Of a stretch of DNA of 64,000 bases, positions 24,346 through 36,982 are shown piece after piece. This DNA comes from Ascidia mentula. Taxonomy: Eukaryota > Chordata > Ascidiacea > Phlebobranchia > Ascidiidae. The notes below the pieces were generated by a model. That model was given only the letters and a program-made list of their open reading frames with translations. It was not told the DNA's origin and ran no database searches. The translations under genes and the position numbers were made by a program. Numbering within the stretch: position 1 is the stretch's first letter; the number at the start of each line of letters is the position of its first letter. The stretch spans positions 129,001-193,000 of the forward strand of contig OX387205.1 of assembly GCA_947561715.1 (NCBI GenBank). The letters run 5' to 3'.

Positions 24346-27300
24346 ATGGAATCAACACGTGGTAAGAACAACTGTTGTTCAAAGATCTTTGTGATAATGT
24401 TGTTGTATATTTTCCTGTTGATATCTTGTGTCAAACTAAATATTTGCAAAAAAAGCCATAATATTGCAAAGCTGCAGAAAGGATGTGTACATGCACTGTT
24501 TCGACCTGTAAGGTCTCATCAGTGCAGCTGTTGAGTGGCACTGTGAAAGCTAGCACAGTGCCACTCAACAGCTGCACTGATGAGACTTTACAGGTCGAAA
24601 CAGTGCATGTACACACCCTGTCTGCAGCTTTGCAAAACTAAATATTGTTGTCTAGTTTCAGTTTTCCTTTGGCTTAATTGAAGTAATCAGGCAATTATAG
24701 ATAAAATCAATATTTTTATTCATACGAATATCTGAACAATAAATTAAAGTATTTCTCTTTGAAGTTTTTAAAAAAATTCCATGCAAAAAACAATATGCTT
24801 GATTTGCAGATAAAGTCGCTTATGAAGATGAATTGCTTCATGACGACAGCACCAGTTGCACATCGTCATTGGCAACATCACTTAGTGAGGACCCAGATGA
24901 TCTTTACCTAGGAGCTGAGGGTAATTTCCATTACTTATATATAAACAATTGCCTGAATGACTTCTTCCTCATGTGTTCTCTGAAAAAGGGTGGACTTGGT
25001 GCAATTATGAGTTGACTAACTGCAATATACCGGTGCGATGTAATTTAACCTCATGTCACTGGTGTAGTTTAGAAGTTTGTATGTTGGTCTGTTGCAATAA
25101 TATTTATAAACTGCTATTGAACAGACACGAAGATGTCAGAAACAGGTAGACATGATTTGATAAAGAGGTCATTGCATTTTAACTGCACAATTCTTTTAGT
25201 ATTCACAACTTTGTAAAATTTAATAACTTTATTAAAGTTTATTTGAAGTAACAAAATAGTAAACAAGCTAGAATAAGTGTTTTACACAAATAAAACATAT
25301 CTTGTGTTTTTGCAGCAAACTCATTTGATTTTGGTTTTTCGAGGAAAGATGAACGAATACATGAAGCTCCAATTTTAGAAAGGTATTTTTTTACATGTTA
25401 AAGTTTTCATAACAGTTTTCTTAACAATCAAGAAATTTCTTGGTCTACAAATATTTGGCACCTTCTAAACTTTATATTGCTTGTTGGCAGATAGAACAAA
25501 CAAAATGAGACAAATTGAAATTGTATCTTGTCAAATTCCAAACATTAATTTTCAAATAATTTCAATAACATAAAAATTAGAATACTGTGGTTTGTTTGTT
25601 AAACAATCAAATGTTTAACTTGTGGTTTTTGTGTTTGCTTTTCAAAGCAAGGTGTTTCTATTTATAAAAAAATTAGTGAATATCTCCTTTCAGCAAATTA
25701 TGTTTAAAAGGAAAATTGTTTCAAAATATTTTGGTCCATTATTTTTGTTTCACTTTGTCACTTTTTTTTCACAATTTAATTTAAGAAGGATTAATTTTTA
25801 CCATTGGCAAGAAGTTTCCTCTTCAAATCACCTCAAACAAAGAGAACCTTCCGCAAAGTTTGGCATCACAAGTTGTAATATTCATACTTTTGTGGGCTTT
25901 CAGCTACCAACACATTTCCCACTTGTGTTACCTCAAAGTTGAATGTTTTTTTATCAGGAAATCAGGAAATGCAATTGTTAACAAACTGATTGTCTGTCAC
26001 GATCGGTTTACTTCGTTTGATTCAAGCCATACAAGTCACACTCATTCCTCCATTAACAGGTGTGACTAATTGAATACTCATGTCACTATGGTTTATGTAA
26101 TCTATAATCTGTGACTCAGGGCAACAGTTAATGTCATTTTGTCTCTTGTCATCAAGTCAAGTCTATCCTCCAAACCACCAATTATTTTCATTTCATCACA
26201 AACAAAACATAATTAATAGTTTGTATTTGACAACATTTTATTATTGTGATATTTTATTATAAAACAAGTCACATACTGCTTTAAATCACATGTATACTTA
26301 TATATTATCACATTCTGATATATCCTCATATGATGATTGTGTTTAACTTGACAAAGTGCGGGACTAATTGCAAGTTATCCCACAGTGTAAGTGATTTGAT
26401 CAATGCACGGGAATGCAACGCTTCTGAAGTTCTTGTTAATCTTGGTTTTGTCGTCCGTGATGAGGAACAAACAAAAAGAGACGTAAGTTTTACTTAAGTC
26501 CCAGATTTGTTGTGTTTACAATTTGGTTTAAAACATGGATTTCTTGCTGGCATGCCAAAGAATTAACTGCACCGTCCACCATTTGGCCCAACATTCCTTA
26601 GCCCTGCTGTTTGCCAAATTCTTTCAGCAAATATCACGAATATTTGCACAAACCCACATACTGAAGTGGTGTGATCTGCTCGTGTCACTTAACTCATCCT
26701 TTTACCGATCCCTCTGGTGCACAATACAAATTTGTTGTTAAAAGTTATTTATGTACACCTAATTGAAATTAAGATGAAAGTGTAATGTTTATATTTATTG
26801 TTATTACAGATTTTATCAAGATTTAATTACCCATCTTTCACTACCACAGAAGATACAGTGGTTGAACCTAACGACAGAAATGATGGTACTACTTTCTTTT
26901 TTTTCTTAAATCTATGTTGGTTAAATTGATTTTTATATCAATCTCTCTTATATTTTTTTACTTTAGATTTTAAGTTTGCTTTCAATATGTGTTGCTTATT
27001 GATAAATAAGAAACAACTTGTTTCATGTATTAGATTATAACAATTCATCAGTTCCAATCCAAAGTACTGCAGATATTACTGAAAGCATTCACAAAGCCCA
27101 AGAATGGCTGACATATAGAACGAGCCATCAAACCAATGACGAAGTTGGACAGGTTTGTCATGATCCGTATAAATCTTGACAGCATGAATCATTGCTTGCT
27201 TTTTGTGAAAGATTTCACAGCCACAATAAAAATAGTTTATGGTCAACATTTTCTGTTGTATTAAAGTCGGCAATTTGCTCAATTGTAAGCTGAAGATTGT

Positions 27301-30300
27301 ATGGAATTTCGTAAACCATTTTGTTGTGTTTAAATCTGTGTAAGTGCTTACAGAAAATTGCTCTAAGTTTTTCAACCTTAACATTTTGAGGGCAGTTTGT
27401 AGCTGGCCTATACTAAGTCACTGCATTCGTGATAATTTGTTGATAAATTTAAAACAACTGGTACTTACACAACTTATCTTTATTGCAAGTATTTTAGGGA
27501 TGTATTGTTTGGTTTATGTTTCTTTTGTAATTTGTTGTTTGTGATGTCACAGAGTGCACAGTCAGGTGGTGAATCTGGTGGATCGGGAAAACGTGGAAAT
27601 TTGCCAAGAGTTTTTAAACTAAGGAAATTTTCCAAATCTCGGCAACCTTCATTTGAACTTCTGCTACCAAAAGTGAAAGAGGAAGATGCGTCCACTGAAG
27701 GTATAACTCATGATAAAATACAATTTCTATCTGGAAATGACAAATATTCTGTTCCCGGTTTGTGATGATGTGCGGGTAGAACATTAAAAACCCATTTAGA
27801 TTTCTAAAATGAACTTCAATCAATAGGAAAATCTTGCAACCAAATAAGACCGGGCTTGTGCGCTAATGCTATAAGATGGTTATGCCTCATTATGTATTGT
27901 AGGCCTAATATTATTGCTATATTACCAACAAATATACAAATGTATTGATGTGGTTATGGCCAAATGATATGTTATGTATTTGTTAATCTTAAGAGGGCTT
28001 TTAGTGGTTGTTGTTGCACAATATCTAAATGTAAAGTAGAAATCTGAATGGACTCATCCACTTAACACACTGCTTTGATGTTGGTGCAATTATCCCAACT
28101 GTTTACATAACAAGCCTTTCAAAGTTAGTGGTAGTAGTTGGATGTTTGTCTTTTATTTGTGGACAGATTAGTGTTGGACGAATTTTTCTCAGACACCAAC
28201 TTATCCATAATTTTAATTTCTAATATTTTCTATCCTTAACCTCAAATAAGCAAGGTCGACATAATCAATACTAATTCCAATAGCTGATATGAAAACAAAT
28301 TTAAAGTGGGAAAAGAAAAATATGCTTTTGTACATAATAATGTCATTCCATATAGCCTTTGTTTATTCTATGACGTAACAAAGCTACTCTTATCCCAGCC
28401 TAATTGAAATGGATAATTCATTGCCAATATTTCTTTTCCGGGTACAGCCGGCCGATTCCCAAATATGACGTCACAGTGGCAATTGTGGTGTATTGTGACG
28501 TGTGGTAGCCGATTAAATGTTTCACACGTTATATTTCGGTGCGTGCGGTAGTACTTTTACCTCAGGAGCTCATACTTCACACGTTTTATTTCTAGGCTGT
28601 TAGAAATATTTTCCATCATTTTGTCGTGCTTCATGGTTCGTAGATTCCCTTGTAACATATTTGTGTTCACCGACTTGCAGTTTGTCCGCGCGAACCAGAA
28701 ACACCAAAAACACCAAAAACCGCCACCAACATTAGCGACGGTGTGTTTACTTCTGACCACAAAACCGCGTCCGAACATGTTCAATCAAGCATGTCCTACG
28801 TCACCACGTCACGTGGCTTCCAGGAAGAGAGTCGACGTATTGACAAGGTACATCAAGAACATATAGCGGGTTGGTGTACACCCATAACTGGAAACACAGA
28901 TAATATGAATTAGGCGAAAACCCTGATGTTAATGCTTCTCCGCTATGTATTTTTTGCAATGTTGTTCGAATTATTGCCATGTTGTTTTATGATATTTATT
29001 ATTTTGTTATAAGACGCATGTGTTTGGAACAGGAACATGTTTGCAACAAAGTCCAATGTTATAACTAGAACAAACACCATTGAAATGATTGTGACATCAC
29101 ACTGTGTACAGTTTTATTTAAACAATGGATATATTCTATTGGCAGGAGGAACATCTGCACGGCGGGCTGACTCCGCATTTAGCGAAAACATCACTATTAG
29201 CAACGGGCAAAGGAGAGTCGCTTGATTTAGAGGAGATAGCGAGGTACATCTACATACTGTATGTTGTACCACAATGACAGGTTCCACATCACCCGCCAGT
29301 TCATTGCTGCAGACAATTGTCGTTTAAATAAATGATTATGAAGCCAACACACAGATCGATTTGAAGCCATGTTTGTTTCCCTACCGATGCCCAGCTCATC
29401 CAGTTCACAACTTTTTTAAATATCATGCAGCAAATTTGCGTAGGCATAGAATTTACCAAAAGAGCATAAAAATGTGCCATTGCCCTGGTTAAACTAACTA
29501 TGATAATACACCCATTGTTCCCGGACAATAAATGCGTTCGAAACATCCTTTGTAAGTGATTGTTCAAAAACTGATAACCCAACAATGCATCTGTTGTTGC
29601 GTCAGAATGTTGAATCACTCGTTTAGGAAGTTGTCATAATTCTGGTTGAAACCAGTTAACTGATATCACCACAAAACTGCCAGTAAATACCACGATGGCA
29701 TTTTTATGTTTTGTAAGTTCATACGGTCTCACTCATAATAAATATAATTAATAATTATTGATGCGATAACTCTTTTGGCAATAATTTTATTATATCGCCG
29801 TTTTTATACAGGAAAATAATTGCACAGATTAAAAATATATTCACTCTATCTCTATAGCAACGAAGACACGAGCGAAGATCATAAGTTACGTCACAATACC
29901 TCCCCACAAGGAACAAGAGTGCGTCGGGTCGGTGTGATTCGACAACCCCCTCATTTGGCTCCATCTAGTGTCGGTTTCGATCAAACACCCCACGAGGGGG
30001 CGTGCGAGAGCGACGAAAACGAATCCTCAAGTGGTTTTGATGAAGATGACGTCAATTGTGACGTGGAACAACAATACACCCCCCTCAAAATCTCCCCCAC
30101 CAAGGTTGTTGACACTTTGCAGGTACTTCCCCCCCTCCAACCCCCCGTGTTTGGATTCAACCGATTTTAATTCATTGAGATTTTACGTTTAATTGTTTCA
30201 GAAACCTTCCTGTCACTCCACAACATTCTCCTGCCACCCACCTACAACCTGTCAATCTAAATATGTATATGACGTCAGTAGCGATTGCGCACACCACGTA

Positions 30301-30837
30301 ACGTCATCGCAACTCAACCAGAACAATTGTTCAAACGTTTATCCCCTCCCGAGTGGTTTAACAACTGTTAAGTGTGGAAAGTCATCATCGCGAAGCGGAC
30401 AATGCATTCTTGTTCCACAATCACAAGTTCGACCCAAACATCGGTTGACGGACGCGCGAAGACGGAGACGCGAATTTGCAGCGCGATCTGCATTGTCTGG
30501 AGACACTTTCATCGAATTAGCTCGGTCTCTCCCACAATCTAACATGGTATTTAAGGATGGTTCGTATTTCTATCGAAAAAGACGGCCGGGAAATTATAGC
30601 TTTTGTAAACACAACCACCATGACCAGAACGGGTACGATGACGTAACGCCTGACGTCACTGAAGGAAGGCTTGACAGTTGTACCGTAAGTTGTACGTCGC
30701 AAAAGAGTCCACGTCACCCAAATGCTGACGGGCTAGAAGGTGACGTCACTCACTCTGATGACGTTACAAAGGAAGAGGGACGCATGAAGAAATCTTTGTC
30801 TTTTAATGGTTTTGGTCACGTGTTTAGTCCAGCGTAA
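24346..30837 (+). CDS. ITPRID-like: ITPRID family protein (KRAP/SSFA2/TESPA1-like)
   Basis: Vertebrate members bind IP3 receptors and actin and help place the receptors near the cortex. The inferred start is a 16-nt exon (24346-24361, MESTR) spliced to 24810-24920. Then come 25125-25145, 25316-25382, 25958-26059, 26386-26482, 26810-26885, 27034-27150 and about 27553-27700. Likely later exons are about 28734-28847, 29145-29242, 29860-30122 and 30202-30837. Family marks, recalled from vertebrate proteins, are DDLYLGAE, SVSDL, EVLVNLGF followed by RDEE, ILSRF and the acidic ESSSGFDEDD. The C-terminal exon is basic and rich in DVT motifs. The region 27701-28733 probably hides a further exon, because the phase does not close there. 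The long RFRQIEVLTT block of vertebrate members was not found. The family call is good; the exon chain is incomplete. Confidence 0.7.
24470..24530 (-). ncRNA. Mirror hammerhead in the left arm, one stem III mismatch
   Basis: The minus strand reads CTGATGAG, a stem II with GACC and GGTC, then GAAACAG, and closes with CCTTTCTGCAGCT. The stem III partner is CTTT instead of CTGT. This makes one C-U mismatch and changes the cleavage triplet from GUC to UUC. Stem I is intact. It is probably weaker than the right-arm copy. Confidence 0.6.
24570..24629 (+). ncRNA. Hammerhead ribozyme, type I, canonical core
   Basis: All conserved hammerhead parts are present in order. Stem I 5' strand AGCTGCA is at 24570-24576 and core CTGATGA at 24577-24583. 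Stem II pairs 24584-24586 with 24594-24596 around a loop, followed by core GAAA at 24597-24600. Stem III pairs 24600-24603 (ACAG) with 24618-24621 (CTGT). The cleavage triplet GTC is at 24620-24622, and stem I 3' strand TGCAGCT at 24623-24629 is perfectly complementary to the first. Predicted cleavage is after 24622. It is in the same sense as the host gene, so it would be present in the unspliced transcript. The neighbouring inverted arm could compete by forming a long hairpin. Confidence 0.85.
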
Positions 30838-31191
30838 CAGGTGATTTCCCGACATTGTGACCATGGCTAGTGAAGATTCAGTGTCTGATGTTAAACCCAC
30901 GCAACACATTCCACACTTATGTGCTATGAAGTGTGACAATAAGTAGTTTAATGCATGTCGACAACTGTGTTTCAACAAAAGACGTATCCGGAGGCACTTT
31001 TTGTTTCCAGTTTCAATCCCATTAACCTCTTGTACTGAAGCAAGCTGCCCTAAACCTGTGTGCATTATGTTTACAACAATCTTCTTCTAGTGCCTTAAAA
31101 GTTATACTATGCTGGTAGTGTGCCCACTAGCGTTGGATAGTAGTAGTCTTATATGGCCACAAGGTGGCGTTCTTTAGTGCAGCGTTCGTAA

Positions 31192-31442
31192 GGAAAATAC
31201 AACAACACCGGGCCACAATAGTTTCCCCAAACTTGATCCACATATAAGTCTGTGTATAATGGAAATATGTGCAAATTTTATTGGTTAGCTGTAAACAGGG
31301 AAACCACATGTTATTTTTATACAATTGAATTGAAATACTACACGAAATTATAGCGTTAATATAGGCACAGATTTCTATGTTACACAGGCTCATGTGGGTC
31401 TGACAAAAAAAACTTTGTAAACTCGGTGTAGTAATATTTTCC
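31192..31442. mobile_element. MITE with long inverted repeats and 9-bp duplication, copy A
   Basis: The element starts GGAAAATACAACAACACCGG and ends with the inverted counterpart GGTGTAGTAATATTTTCC. It is flanked on both sides by CGTTCGTAA (31183-31191 and 31443-31451), a perfect 9-bp target-site duplication. It shares most of its length with copy B at 39351-39608, including ACTTGATCCACATATAA and CACAGATTTCTATGTTAC. Long terminal inverted repeats with a 9-bp duplication suggest a Mutator-like origin. No coding capacity is seen. Confidence 0.85.
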
Positions 31443-31513
31443 CGTTCGTAAGGTGCGAATTTTTACTGTGAAGCGAAGCGTAACGTTAAAACGCTGCTAG
31501 ATATTATGTTGTA

Positions 31514-31834
31514 TTAGTCCGTAGCCGTGTGGTTGAAAATTGTCCAAAGCAGTACAGTTTGTGTCTTATTTCTTACTTCTTCCGTCACAATGCAAAACTT
31601 TCCTTGCACTTGCAAACGTTGTGACGTAATAATGTGCATTGTTGTGGACAAATACAGATTATCATTCCGAAGTCTTCCACAAAACAATGGCTTTGTCCTT
31701 GGTTCGACTTTAAACTTTAGCACGTGAGGTTCAGCGGATTCCGACGTACTTTGACACCGAATCCCACACGCAACGTACAACACTGATGTCGCTACAGCGA
31801 AAACACAAGCGTTGCATGTGGTTTTTACCGCCAT
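31514..31834 (-). CDS. Possible small secreted or membrane protein, unrecognised
   Basis: This is a single open frame of about 107 codons from an ATG in a good context (CGCCATGGCG) at 31834. It starts MAVKTTCNACVFAVATSVLY, which looks like a signal or anchor helix, and ends NHTATD. It has two NxT sites. I recognise no family, and no adjoining exons are evident. It may be chance. An upstream in-frame ATG lies at 31864. Confidence 0.25.
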   Translation of the reverse strand: MAVKTTCNACVFAVATSVLYVACGIRCQSTSESAEPHVLKFKVEPRTKPLFCGRLRNDNLYLSTTMHIITSQRLQVQGKFCIVTEEVRNKTQTVLLWTIFNHTATD

Positions 31835-34099
<2,265 letters not shown>

Positions 34100-36299
34100 A
34101 TGAATTTTCGACCCAAGTTGAATTACGTCATACTTCTGATAGTTGTGACCTACGTCATCACGTTTACATTCTTCGACCAACGAATATTCGAATGGTCGCA
34201 GGAAATTGACAACCGAATCCGGACAAACAAAAATCTTCAACTTAAACCAGAGGCAAAGAAACTATTCAAGTTGAATGGAGATAACATCCCCAGGTAAGCA
34301 ATGTCTGAGGAAATGTGAAATGTAGAAATTTAAATTAGATTCCAACCAACCGGGCAGTTTTGATGCCGAGATTAAAAATACTTGAGTGCGACTTTCTCCC
34401 TCAAATCGTTTTGTGTCAAGATGTCTTCATATTCTGAGAGATTTCCGTGTAGTGTTTGGGGATTTTAATGGTTGCTACCTTAGCATAATTGTTAATTTAT
34501 TTGTTCTCGTGATTTCAGGGACAAGAACGGCAAAAAGAAACCAGTCATTCTTCATTGGCGTCCATTCTTTGGATATCTCGATACAGAATCTGATATTTGT
34601 GATTCTCAATGCGTCCTCACCTATGATCAGTCAAGCATGTCCGTAGCTGATGCTGTGGTTTTCCATTGCGTTGAAACGTCAGATTTTGTAGATCGGTATC
34701 CATGGAAACACAGACATTTAAAGCAAAGGTTAAAATCCCAACATAAACATCGAGATAATGTAAACGTAATGACCTTCAATGACCTTTACAAGCAAATTTT
34801 ATGCGTCAACTTTCAATTTCACTAAACTTTAAAGTCGATGCAGCAAAATTCAACCAAGCGTGTTGACCCCGCAGATCTTATTGGCGCCAATTATCATTGT
34901 ATTGGTGAAGGTAAATCCCCTGATGTTTATTGTGTAGATGGGTTTGGATGTGTATGGAACCGCCATGGAATGTAAGGTTTATGTTTGAGAAAACGTTATC
35001 CGAGTTGGGCGGGGTTTTCAACTGGACGATGACGTATCGCACAGACTCAGATGTGTTCGCCAACTATGTAAGGGAAATACCCCAAATATCAAGGTAGGAT
35101 TCAAGTGCTTTCAGCTGAAATGTATTTTTGTTCCTTTCGTTGCGAAACAAATTAGTTTCATTTATGGTGAAAGTTACGGTGTATTCAGTAAAGTTGTTGG
35201 TTTGAATGCATGGAAGTTGTGACAAAATCCGCGTTGGTTGGAAACAAACCTTTGTAAATTTGTTGGGAAAAGTTCGTACAGAGCAACAAAAACCCAGAGA
35301 AAATTTCACTACGAAAATCTTTCCACAGAGATGAGCTGGACGTTTTAATTGAAGGAAAAGATGCGACTTCCCTCGTGGCTTGGGTGGTTTCAAATTGTGT
35401 TTCTATCCAACGCCGCAATCTTATGGAGGAAATTTCAAATTACGTGTCCGTGGATGTGTTCGGTCAATGTGTGAACAAAAGAATCGATTCAGTTGATGAC
35501 GTGGTCTCCAAGTAAGTGACGTCACCAGAAAATTCAACTATCTGTGAATATTTGTTATAACTTATAAATTTTATAGGAGCTTTAAAATATTAAAAAAAGT
35601 ACAAAGCCTTACTATTTTAAATAGGAAAGTCAGTATGTGCAGTACCTTAACCTTGGCCTTCAACATTCCTCCAGGTACAAATTCTATCTCTCATTCGAAA
35701 ACTCAGAATGTAAAGATTACATCACGGAAAAATTTTGGCACAACGCTCTCAAATGCGGGACTGTCCCTGTGGTGATGGGCCCCCCCAGAAGCGAGTACGA
35801 ACTCGTTGCTCCCCCCAACTCGTTCATACACGTGGACGACTTCGGGTCGGTGAAGGAACTCGCTGAGTATTTGAAGAAACTCGACAACCACGACGAGTTG
35901 TACCGGAAATATTTCGAATGGAGACTCGACCCGGATTGGATGAAGAAGACGGGACAGTTGCCTAGCAACGCCAACGCGCTGCGAGCTTACAGGGAGGGGG
36001 GGTTTAAGAACGGGGAGTGCGGGTTGTGTCAGAAGCTTCGAGAAACAGGCGACGATGAAGTTGATGTTGTCGAGAGTTTGGAGCAGTGGTGGTTTGGGGA
36101 GGGATACAGGGGCTTCCGTGACTTCCCTGTCTGTAAACGAAACACTGGAGACAGTGGTTACTCCCACCACTGGAGGATTACACTGGCTTACACATCCGGG
36201 TTCGCTCTTGTGTTAATCCTGACCTGGTGCTTTGCTCACAAACCTTTCAAGGGAATTTATTCCCCGATATCGAAACGATTAAAACTCGCTTTGAGATGA
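34100..36299 (+). CDS. Alpha-1,3-fucosyltransferase (GT10), paralogue A
   Basis: Golgi enzyme that transfers fucose from GDP-fucose to N-acetylglucosamine-containing glycans. Exons are 34100-34293, 34519-34728, 34938-35093, 35329-35511 and 35675-36299, all in consistent phase. The N-terminus is a short cytosolic tail and a signal anchor (LNYVILLIVVTYVITF). The GT10 blocks are [89 protein letters not shown] and [19 protein letters not shown] second hydrophobic segment lies close to the C-terminus (ITLAYTSGFALVLILTWCF). The nearest relative is the gene at 40891-43001. The acceptor (Lewis versus core) cannot be told from sequence. Confidence 0.93.
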
Positions 36300-36659
36300 G
36301 CGAACAAATCTTCCCGTGCTATGCAGGTGGAGGGAAACCCCCCATAACAGAGTAAAGCAAATGCAATATGATATCTATGTGCTGGTCCAGGTATAAACAA
36401 CCTCGCTCCCAACGTACTTCTTCAATATGGAAAGTGAATACTGAGTGAAAACTATCGCGATACGATAGCTGTGATCGCCAAGCAAGGACCTGCGCAGTGG
36501 GGCGATCCTGCCAATCATGCCATTGCATGAAATATTACTGCGTTACTGTTGATGGATTGATCATTTTATCGTAACTGAGATTTTTGCGTTTCGTTTTTAA
36601 CTGGAAATATTTTGACTAGATGTGACACAATTGGACACACTGTAGTGCAATGTGGGCAA

Positions 36660-36835
36660 CTTTGTTTGCGGTACTGTGGCTGTTATGCAATTTTATTTAC
36701 GCATGTTTTTATGGAAAGGTTTTAAACTTTTTTTTTTAAACCTTTCCATAAAAACATGAAAGGTTTCAACTTTGTTGCGGTACTGTGGCTGTTATGCAAT
36801 TTTTATGGAAAGGTTTTAAGGCAAAGGCAGAAATA
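36660..36835. repeat. Direct and inverted repeats between convergent genes
   Basis: GGTACTGTGGCTGTTATGCA occurs twice, near 36669 and 36779. Between the copies lies an inverted repeat of about 22 bp, CATGTTTTTATGGAAAGG paired with CCTTTCCATAAAAACATG, around a T-rich loop (about 36703-36760). It sits between the 3' ends of the fucosyltransferase (+) and the SLC49-like gene (-). A transcript from either strand would form a strong hairpin. Confidence 0.8.
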
Positions 36836-36918
36836 AGTTTCATGGAGTGTTTGCACTTTTTTTCTTACCGAGATTAAACTTAGTACAAACAAGTGTTTGG
36901 ACAAAAAAACACATTTGT

Positions 36919-36924
36919 TTTATT
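36919..36924 (-). terminator. Poly(A) signal of the SLC49-like gene
   Basis: TTTATT on the plus strand reads AATAAA on the minus strand, about 60 bases after the stop codon of the 36983-38782 gene. Confidence 0.6.
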
Positions 36925-36982
36925 TCCTACAACAGAGCATTCGTAAAACAATTGCCTACGTCACAATAACACAGTAATTACG

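Larger units (their letters stand above)
24464..24636. repeat. Long palindrome (arms about 80 bp) carrying hammerhead sequences
   Basis: Left arm about 24464-24545 and right arm about 24554-24636 are nearly perfect inverted copies around the short centre AAAGCTAG. The arms begin TTGCAAAGCTGCAG and end CTGCAGCTTTGCAA. They differ at only a few positions. Each strand therefore carries one hammerhead-like sequence and its complement. The palindrome lies in intron 1 of the ITPRID-like gene. It resembles the head-to-head terminal repeats of a Penelope-like element with everything in between deleted. Confidence 0.9.
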
